From NCBI RefSeq assembly GCF_032452875.1, contig NC_083876.1:21798001-21862000 (forward strand): a DNA stretch of 64,000 nt, given 5' to 3'. Shown here piece by piece: positions 56,262 through 64,000 of this stretch. A program made the translations under genes and the position numbers. Below the pieces are notes generated by a model that saw only the letters and a list, made by a program, of their open reading frames with translations, was not told the origin of the DNA and did no database searches. Source of the stretch: Bos javanicus. Lineage: Eukaryota; Chordata; Mammalia; Artiodactyla; Bovidae. The stretch's first letter is position 1. The number at the start of each line of letters is the position of its first letter.

Positions 56262-57165
56262 TCAATCTTTATGTTATATTGGATTATAGTTGATTCACGA
56301 AGGTATGTGAGTTTCAGGTGTACAGCAAAGCGATTCTGTTACATATACATGTATGCATTCTATTTCAGATTCTTTTCCCATTCCCATATAGGTTATTACA
56401 GAATTTTTTAAATTTATTTATTTTAATCGGAGGCTAATTACTTTACAATATTGTGGTGGTTTTTGGCATACATTAGCATGAATCAGCCATGGGTGTACAT
56501 GTGTTCCCCATCCTGAACCCCCCCTCCCACCTCCCTCCCATCCCATCCCTCAGGGTCATTCTAGTGCACCAGCCCTGAGAACCCTGTCTCATGCATCAAA
56601 CCTGGTCTGGAGATCTGTTTCACATATGGTAACACACATGTTTCAATGCTGTTGTCTCAAATCATCCCACCCTTGCCTTCTTCCAGAGTCCAAAAGTCTG
56701 TTCTTTACATCTGTGTCTCTTTTGCTGCCTCACATATAGGTTTATCATTACCATCTTTCTAAATTCCACATATATGCGTTAATATACTGTATTGGTGTTT
56801 TTCTTTCTGACTTACTTCACTCTATATAATAGGCTCCAGTTTCATCCACCTCATTAGAACTAATTCAAATGCATTATTTTTAATAGCTGAGTAATATTCC
56901 ATTGTGTACACGTACCACAGCTTATCCATTCATCTGCCGATGGACCTTAGGTTGCTTCCATGTCCTGGCTATTGTAAACAGTGCTGCGATAAACACTGGG
57001 GTACACGTGTCTCTTTCAATTCTGGTTTCCTCGGTGTGTATGCCCAGCAGTGGGATTGCTGGGTGGTATGGCAGTTCTATTTCCAGTTTTTTAAGGAATC
57101 TCCACACTCTTCTCCATAGTGGCTGTATTACAGAATATTGAGTAGAGTTCCCTGTGCTAATGGTC
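56262..57165 (-). mobile_element. Older L1 3' UTR split by younger L1
   Basis: Antisense older L1 at 56262-56404 (GTTTCAGGTGTACAGCAAAG) and 57127-57165 (TATTGAGTAGAGTTCCCTGT) become continuous once the younger insertion is removed. Confidence 0.88.
56405..57126 (-). mobile_element. Younger L1 3' end, 0.72 kb
   Basis: Antisense, alignable with the complement of about 50640-51340 of the complete L1. ATTACAGAAT flanks it at 56395-56404 and 57127-57136. Confidence 0.95.
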
Positions 57166-58190
57166 CTTTCTCCTATGTCATTGTCTGTATGTCCAAAGGA
57201 ACCTGTCTTTACAACCAAATTACAGAGTCTGTGGCTGTAGGCGTTGTGCTCCTGCCTTTACGTGTCACTCTGTAATCTGAAGTCCCCTGAGTCTCACCCC
57301 TGATGGAGTCAGCCTTTCCAGGGCAGCTTTTCGTGTGCTTTTGCCTGAGTCTCACTGGTCCTGGAACATCCCTCCCAGTGACTTGGCAGCCACAACCTTT
57401 CCTTCTGATGCTCTGTATTTCTCCTCCTCCTGACTCTGCATTTCCAGACACCTAAGTAATATCCACAGACCATGTGCAAAAATGACCTCTGGGCAGTGAG
57501 CCCTGAGGTCATGGCCACGGTGGGTGGGCCTACCTGCTACAGAAAGACCAAAAAAGCACTCGGTATGGGGACATTTTTGCAGCCACCACTCCATGGTAAA
57601 AAAATAAATAAATAAATATTGGTCATAGGTATGAGAGGGAAGGAAAAGAGGCTCATTTCTCAAAACTGAATACCAAGTGACAACTGTACGTTATTTCAAC
57701 CGTGGGGTGACTCCAAGAGCAAACAGAGAGCAGAGGACTTTTACACATTGGGATTTCATCCCCATGTTTTTTCCTGCTCACTGTCTTTATTTGCTTTATA
57801 CTCTTCAGAGTATAAGAGATCACCAGTTCAATGAATGTTCAGTAGAAGTCAGGAGAGATAGAGAAAGAAAAGGAAAGCAGAAAAGAAGGGAAGATCAGAC
57901 GCTCTGACCTATTGGGAACAGGATGTATACCTTCCTTCCATGGGTGCCAGGAAAGTGGTTGCCGAAATATTATAAAAAGGCAATCATTTCAGCCCCTTGG
58001 ATGGAATACAGTGGATTCATAGCAGCTCAGCTTTGTGTACTGATTACTGAGTCAAGGACACTGGAGCCCAGGACTAAGAACTAAGTGGGGATGGGAATGT
58101 GGTAGACTGGTGCCCCCAGATGTTCCCTGCTCCCTGCATCCACGCCCTTTGCACTGTGCCTTTTCAATCCTCCCTTGACTAGGTGAGGAT
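57166..58190. other. Single-copy sequence, no gene supported
   Basis: Overlapping short minus-strand frames (57209-57663) lack domains. (AAAT)n occurs at 57599-57618 and a TATAAAAAGG at 57970. Confidence 0.45.
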
Positions 58191-58194
58191 TATT

Positions 58195-58400
58195 TAATGT
58201 ATTTATTTTTAATTGAAGGATGATTGCTTTACAATGTTGTGTTGGTTTCTGCCATGCATCAGCATGAATCAGCCATAGGTATACACATGTCTTCTCCCCT
58301 TGAACCTCCCTCCCACCTCCCACCCAATCCCAACCCTCTAGGTTGACACAGAGCACCCGACTGAGCTCCCTATTGTGCTACACAGCAGCTTCCCATTAAC
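58195..58400 (-). mobile_element. L1 3' end
   Basis: Antisense: TTAATTGAAGGATGATTGCT, GCATCAGCATGAATCAGCC, CTCCCTCCCACCTCCC. Confidence 0.88.
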
Positions 58401-58432
58401 TGTTTTTTTTTTTTTTTCATTTTTTGACCGTT

Positions 58433-58602
58433 GAGTTTTTTTGTTTTTGTTTTTAAATTTTATTTTATTTTTATTTTAACATTTAAACAAATTGTATTAG
58501 TATTTTTAACAAATTGTATTAGTTTTGCCAAATATCAAAATGAATCCGCCACAGGTATACATGTGCTCCCCATCCTGAACCCTCCTCCCTCCTCACCCAA
58601 AT
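58433..58602 (-). mobile_element. L1 3' end, younger type
   Basis: Antisense: GTTTTGCCAAATATCAAAAT, GAATCCGCCACAGGTATACA and CCCCATCCTGAACCCTCCTC match the tail of the complete L1. An internal duplication of AACAAATTGTATTAG (about 58488-58522) is present. Confidence 0.9.
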
Positions 58603-59317
58603 CTGGGTTGGCTTTGTGACTTGCTTTGGCTCATAAAATGCCCTATAATTGATGGCATACTAGTTCTACATTCAAGCCTCAAAAGGCCTTGAATGCTTTC
58701 CCGTCTCTCTTGGAATCAGCCTACCAGCATAAGGATAAACCAGGCTGGATGAGAAAAACCACACAGCCCAGTCTTTCCCATCACCCAAGCTCACACTGTC
58801 ACTAGCCTCATGAGCAAGACCCTCCAAAATGGCCTGCTCCTAGTCAGTCCAACAACAGACAGACGATGCATTAGTAAGTCAGCAGAACTAAACAGAGGAC
58901 AAAGCTGCCGAACAAGCCCACGAACTCAGGAGCAGTAATACATGCAGCAAAAGAGAACTGACAATAGTCATTCAGTCAAGTTTGGCGAGCATTTCGCCTG
59001 TGAGAAGAGGCACGTACACAAGTCTGGAGCTAGCCTGCACCTAAGTCAGTAGGTTTCAGAATTCATACTTCTATCTGGAACTCGTCCAGAGTGGTTGTTC
59101 CAAAAGCAGAGGCAAAGCTCCAGAGAATGTTTTTAGTAATGATAATAATCTTCAAAGCTCACATACATGAAATGCTTATTTCAAAACCACCATCTCCTCT
59201 AGTTTCTACAAACACAAGGTGCTATTATCCTGGTTTCCTGGAGCAGAAGTCAAGGTTAAGAGAAGATAGGTAGGCACCAAGTGCTAAGAGAGAAATTTTG
59301 CTTGGATCTGAGGCAAA
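58603..59317. other. Single-copy sequence, no gene seen
   Basis: No repeat or gene is recognised. Confidence 0.45.
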
Positions 59318-59722
59318 GCCCAGATGTGTGTGTGTGAAGACACACACAGGAGATGAATACACAAAGGGGATAACACGAACATAGGAGATGAACATGCATA
59401 TAGGGGATGAACACACACACAGAAGATGAACACACACACAAGGGACAAACACACAAGGAATGAACACACACACAGGAGATGAACACACAAGAGGTAAATG
59501 CCCACACAGGAGATGAACACAGGGAATGAACACACACGAGGGATGAACACACACACACAAGAAATGGACACACGGGATGGACACACAAAAGGGATGAACA
59601 CACACAGGAGATGAACACACAAGAGGTAAATGCCCACACAGGAGATGAACACAGGAAATGAACACACACACGGGAGATGAACACACACAAGGGATGAACA
59701 CGCACACATGGGATGCACACTC
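59318..59722. repeat. CA-rich minisatellite
   Basis: Degenerate units of about 14-22 bp built on GATGAACACACACA with GGGA/GGAGA linkers. A higher-order copy of about 60 bp (GAGGTAAATGCCCACACAGG) appears at about 59490 and 59630. Minus-strand frames through it (Cys/Val/Phe-rich, up to 254 codons) are low-complexity artefacts. Confidence 0.92.
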
Positions 59723-60340
59723 CATAACAGAGTCACATCCAGGAAGTGGCAGTATCATCACACCTGGCAACCAAGGACCAAGGTGTGAGGCAACCCCGCT
59801 ATCCACCATGGAAACAGGGTTTGGGGTAACTTGAGGCTCATCAGGAAATAAAGGAGACCAAGGATAGAAGGCAGCTACAGAACACCTGTCAGATCTGATT
59901 GCAATAATAAACAACCCCAGAAAACTCTGCTTTCCTCCTAGGAGCATTTGTCTCCAAGGGAAAATAATGCAAAACTGGGCCAGCGTCACTTACAACCTGG
60001 GAGGGGCAGGGCTCAGGGTCACAGAGGCTCAGCAGATCAGCCTCTGCTCTCCATCTCTGACTCATCGATCCCGGAGGAGTAAGCACGTGCTTGCCCAGGG
60101 CTCTCCCTGTCATCTCACTGGCAACAGGAAAGCGGGACAAAGCTGGCAGGACTCTCATTCCATTGTGAAGCTCTTAGATGTGACTGGGGCTTTCTCAGTC
60201 TCCCCTGTTGACAAAGGCAAAATACTTTTACCCATTCCATATATGGTGAACCTACTCACTCTTCATGAAAATTACCACACTGAGCACTCTGAAAATATCC
60301 TGTTTTCAAGAATCAAGTTATAAATGAATTCCTCTGTATA
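59723..60340. other. Single-copy sequence, no gene supported
   Basis: A 118-codon plus-strand frame (59967-60323) is opposed by another frame and lacks any domain. Confidence 0.4.
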
Positions 60341-60344
60341 GAAT

Positions 60345-60510
60345 TAACAACTGATTTCACTCTCACAGCAACTAGGATACAGATATTAGACTTCCCATTT
60401 TACAGATGAAAAACATTGACGTTTGAAGAGGGACTCAGCAACTTGCCAAAAATCACAATGCTGGGACTCAGTCAAACCTAAGTTGACAACCAGCAGAACC
60501 CATACTTTCA
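60345..60510 (+). repeat. MIR fragment
   Basis: CCCATTTTACAGATGAAAAA, CAACTTGCCAAAAATCACAA and TGGGACTCAGTCAAACC match the MIR 3' half. Confidence 0.75.
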
Positions 60511-62165
60511 ACCATTCTCTATTTTCTATTATGACTAATACCCTAATAGAGCTTTCTTTTAGTAAATAGCCTGGACGTCAGAGTCAAGGATAAGACTCAG
60601 CTTGAATTCTTACCTATCTTTAACTAACAACTTGGAAAGGGCACTGAAGATAGAATTCCACAGTTGTCAGCACCTGACAGGTGATTACTGGGTATCTTAG
60701 GAATTATCTCCTTTCCAATGTCATCACACTCCAGATTGCTTATAGCAAATGTCAACTCTGCAGAAACTTAACTGCAAAACCACCAGACTTTTCTTTGGTG
60801 TTTATTTTTCAGATGAACACTCAGGACACAGCTCGTAGTTTCTGAATCAACTTTACCAGTGTTTCTCTGAGCTGTATTGGAAGTCTAAGATGTGTTCCCA
60901 GACTGAAGATGCTTTCTGAAATATTTTCTTAAACTCAATCTTCTGTGGTGAGTTTTTATGTGTTGGATATACCTGGATGGTAGGTGGGGGAGATATGAAT
61001 GCCAAGTCTCCAGGAAACTCATTTTCTTATCATTTCTTCCTTCCCATGCCTTTGCATGTTCAGACAGAGTATGTTCCAAGTCAAGTCTCCACCCATCACA
61101 ATCCTCACTTCTCTGACCACAGCATAGCAGACTAAGAAGGCATCCATGACCTCCCCAATCTTCCCCAACACATGGAGCCCATACACCATACTCACTTAGG
61201 GGATATATCACTTCTGTTCAAATACCTCTAGTGACAGACAACTCATTCTCTCATAGGACAGCTCAATTAATTCTTCAAATAGTTCAGTTGACTGGTGCAA
61301 CACAGATGTTAAAGGTCTTCCCTGTAAGTCAGGCATTATCCAAAGGTGATAAAACATCCTACTCTCAGGAAAATGGCAGTCGACATTAGAACACTTATCA
61401 GCCTCCTTTTAGCATCTAACCTTCATTTCTTGGTTGTCTCTTTCAAGGTGTCACAGAGTAAATTTAGTTTTAGACATTCATCCCTGGAAAGCAATGATTG
61501 TCATGAAATGCCTCTGGCAGAAACACAGTGTGAAGTTGCTGTCACCCCAGTACACCTTCCTGAGAATGAGTTGTAAGGCCTTTCCTTTTGACAGGCGGGA
61601 ACAGGAAAGTTGTTTCCAATCAGGAAAAAAATAGACAGGGAGTGCCACTAGTGTTGGAAAATGTTTATGGCAACGCGACTTCTTGGATTTAGCATCAGTG
61701 CTGAAGAATGTGAAAAGAAGGCAGGCTTTGTTGTTAGCATATCCCTAGACAACAACAATCAACTTTTAACCAACTATGGTTTCTATTGCCTGCCTGTACT
61801 TCTTACAACTTCCTCTTCCTTTGCTTCTGTAACTGTTCCTTCTCAAAAAAACTGGCTTCATTGTTTTTTTCTCCATCTTAGAAAGTCTAAATAATAGTAT
61901 TCTCCGCTGTCTTAATTTCACCCCCATCTTTTCTTATGCAACAAGTTCTCCCATGTGGTTTCCATGGTTTCCACCAAATCTGAAAGCTGACCACTCTACT
62001 CCTCAGTCTGTATTTCCAGCCCTCATTTCTCTTCTGGGCTCCAGAACCATATTGACAGCTTCCTATTTACATTTTCCATAGGTACATCAAGTTAATTATT
62101 TTCTTTTCCAAATTTCTATCTCCTCCCATATTGCTTATATCCGTTATTATGTCACTATCCATCTC
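60511..62165. other. Single-copy sequence, no gene supported
   Basis: Short frames at 60885-61211 and 61346-61894 show no recognisable domain. No repeat is recognised. Confidence 0.45.
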
Positions 62166-62167
62166 AT

Positions 62168-62352
62168 CACTTCCCTGGTGGCTCAGACGGTAAAGAATCT
62201 GCCTGAAATGTGATCCCTGGGTTAGGAAGATTCCCTGGAGAAGGGAATGGCAATCTACTCCAGTATTCTTGCCTAGAGAATTACATGGACAGAGGTGAGC
62301 TACAGTTCATGCATTCACAAAGAGTCGAACACGACTGGGCAACTAACGTTAA
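62168..62352 (+). mobile_element. Bov-tA SINE with deletion
   Basis: Sense, from TTCCCTGGTGGCTCAGACGG to GACTGGGCAACTAACG. The region after CTGCCTGAAATG lacks about 20 bp of the tRNA-derived head. Confidence 0.88.
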
Positions 62353-62763
62353 CACAACCTCATCAACAAGTCACCACATCCTATGCGCTCTACCTAAGAC
62401 CCATTTCCTGGTTGCAGCTGCAGCTCTAGCCACCAAATAGCTTGCTTCTCTGCTCTTGCTTCTTTCGAGTCTAGTTCATCTTCTTCATTGCTCCCATAAT
62501 TGTGCTACTGAAATAAATGAATAGATAAATACATACCTCTGTTCATATCACTGCACTCCCCCATAATGTTTTCTGGCACCTGTTTTCTTCAGCAAAATGT
62601 CTAAAATTATTACATAAAAAGACATCTTCACTGTCTGTCTCCAGTGGTACCTCTTCTATCTAAACCTATTCCCAGACACTTGTTCCCAGATCGTGCCCAC
62701 AATACACAGAAATAAACTCTGCTCCAACCACCATGAACTTGTTATTTGATCTTTTCGTTTATG
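62353..62763. other. Single-copy sequence
   Basis: No gene or repeat is recognised. Confidence 0.45.
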
Positions 62764-62806
62764 GCAAAGAGTTGGACAAGAGTGAGTGACTAAACAACAA
62801 CAACAA
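62764..62806 (+). mobile_element. Bov-tA 3' tail fragment
   Basis: GCAAAGAGTTGGACAAGAGT followed by GACTAAACAACAACAACAAA, the SINE tail only. Confidence 0.75.
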
Positions 62807-62811
62807 AATAG

Positions 62812-63000
62812 TCGAATCACAATGTTGTGTCAATTACTGCTGTACACCAAAGTGACTCAGTTTGTATACATATATTAATAAATATGTATTATTTTTCATA
62901 TTTTTCCCATTATGCTTTATCACAGGATATTGAATATAGTCCCCTGTACTCTCAGTAGGCCCTTGTTGTTTACCCATTCTTTCCTTAAACATAGGCCATA
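62812..63000 (-). mobile_element. Older L1 3' UTR
   Basis: Antisense: CACAATGTTGTGTCAATTAC, CACCAAAGTGACTCAG and GATATTGAATATAGTCCCCT. Confidence 0.82.
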
Positions 63001-63371
63001 GCAGTTCTGTCTCTTTTAATATGCATATCTGTTTTCCTGGTTGCCTGTCCCTTTTCAAGCTGATGAGCTCATATTCATCCTTCAAAATTCAATCCAAATG
63101 TTACCTCTTGTGGGAGATTTTTCTGACTCCTCTAAGCAGTTATTAATTTCTTCCCATGCATTGGTGAATGGCCAAAACACATCACTGTGCGTCAGACATT
63201 AGACATGCTAGATGCTGTGCTGGATGAGAAGTGTACCATGGTTAGGGAGATAGCAAGTCTCTGCTCTATGGGATGTATAATCCAGTGAGGGAGACAGAGG
63301 CTGTCCAGGGAACTCAGATACATTGGATATTATGAAAGAGGTTATGTGTTGTAGACATCTAAACTCTAGCC
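63001..63371. other. No gene; trace of old dispersed repeat
   Basis: 63180-63320 (GATGCTGTGCTGGATGAG, CCAGTGAGGGAGACAGAG) resembles an ancient mammalian LINE-type repeat. Confidence 0.35.
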
Positions 63372-63590
63372 AAAGCTGTCCAATAGAGCATTCTACATCT
63401 GTGAAATGTTCTAGATGTATGCAGCCAAGTATGTTAGCCACTAGCCACGTGTGGCTGTTGAGTAGCTGAAATACAGTGGGGGCAACTGAGGCTTTACAGT
63501 TTTCATCTTATTTCATTTTAATTGGCTTAAATTTAAATATTCAGCTCATGACATCTATTGGAGAAGTGTTGTTCTAGATATTAAGGACAC
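63372..63590. mobile_element. MER5-like hAT (Charlie) MITE
   Basis: The left end AAAGCTGTCCAATAGAGCAT and right end CTATTGGAGAAGTGTTGTTC are related inverted termini. The interior has the diagnostic GCCACGTGTGGCTGTTGAGT. Non-autonomous. Confidence 0.75.
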
Positions 63591-63623
63591 CTTCCCCGAG
63601 AGAGTGAGAATTACTCTTGGATA

Positions 63624-64000
63624 TGATGCTACTGCTGCTGCTAAGTCGCTTCAGTCGTGTCCAACTCTGTGCGACCCCACAGACGGCAGCCAACCAGGCT
63701 CCCCGTCGCTGGGATTCTCCAGGCAAGAACACTGGAGTGGGTTGCCATTTCCTTCTCCAATGCATGAAAGTGAAAAGTGAAAGTGAAGTTGCTCAGTTAT
63801 GTCCAACCCTCAGCGACCCCATGGACTGCAGCCTACCAGGCTCCTCCATCCATGGGATTTTCCAGGCAAGAGTGCTGGAGTGGGGTGCCATTGCCTTCTC
63901 CAATGCATGAAAGTGAAAAGTCAAAGTGAAGTCACTCAGTCGTGTCCGACTCTTAGTGACCCCATGGACTGCAGCCCACCAGGCTCCTCCATCCATGGAA
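63624..64000 (-). mobile_element. Bov-A SINE multimer (at least three units)
   Basis: Antisense units at about 63628-63768, 63780-63900 and 63930-64000 are joined by two GCATGAAAGTGAAAAGT linkers. BOV-A2 has two units. The third is cut by the window end. Confidence 0.88.

Noticed and set aside
57968..57980. TATAAAAAGG resembling a TATA box
   Set aside because: Isolated motif with no initiator, exon or downstream gene visible. Expected by chance in AT-rich DNA.
59465..59665. Regularly repeated blocks that might suggest a CRISPR array
   Set aside because: Units are short, degenerate and contiguous, with no unique spacers. This is a mammalian minisatellite.
59225..59989. 254-codon minus-strand frame rich in Cys, Val and Phe
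   Set aside because: It is the translation of a CA-rich minisatellite. All three minus frames are open there because the repeats lack stops. Not a protein gene.

Overview
This is a stretch of a ruminant nuclear genome, almost certainly from a bovid or other pecoran. The diagnosis rests on repeats. There are many tRNA-Glu-derived Bov-tA and BOV-A/BOV-A2 SINEs, several BovB (RTE-type) LINE copies, and artiodactyl L1 elements ending in their typical 3' tail. Older mammalian repeats (MIR, L2, MLT1-type LTRs, MER5-like DNA elements, old L1) lie beneath them. The exact species cannot be read from the window. I found no convincing host gene, exon, tRNA, rRNA or CRISPR array. Family names are given from memory of consensus sequences, so subfamily labels are approximate.

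Layout. 1-6.6 kb: dense SINEs, L1 3' ends, a mariner-type MITE, and a decayed endogenous retrovirus (about 4.0-5.9 kb) with an envelope-like C-terminal fragment and two related U3 segments. 6.6-15.4 kb: mostly single-copy sequence with L1, SINE and MIR pieces, then a BovB cluster with a 97%-identical inverted duplication (arms 13022-13281 and 15090-15349). 15.4-24.1 kb: T-rich old L1-like sequence and two layered insertions, an older L1 interrupted by BovB and a SINE (19.3-21.7 kb) and an older L1 interrupted by an MLT1 LTR, a 5'-inverted young L1 and a Bov-tA (22.3-24.1 kb). 24-35 kb: sparse SINEs, three SINEs inserted side by side in one L1 (28.7-29.4 kb), and long A-rich stretches. 35.8-37.0 kb: a diverged pair of related open segments on the minus strand, unidentified. 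37-43 kb: MIR, MLT1, a microsatellite and a 1.6 kb BovB with a long reverse-transcriptase reading frame.

43037-51360 is the centrepiece: a complete L1 of about 8.3 kb with a 10-bp target-site duplication, a CpG-rich 5' UTR holding two separate tandem arrays of about 146-bp period, ORF1, ORF2 and a 3' UTR. ORF1 has one internal stop and ORF2 has several stops and two frameshifts, so it cannot make its own proteins. 51.4-64 kb: largely single-copy sequence with a second MLT1 LTR, more L1 3' ends, a CA-rich minisatellite (59.3-59.7 kb), a MER5-like element, and a multimeric Bov-A SINE running off the window end.

No genes act together here. What can be read is the history of successive retrotransposition, visible through target-site duplications and nesting order. 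I see no evidence of a new defence, metabolic or regulatory system. The most open questions are the 36 kb ORF pair, the inverted BovB duplication and the L1 5' UTR arrays.
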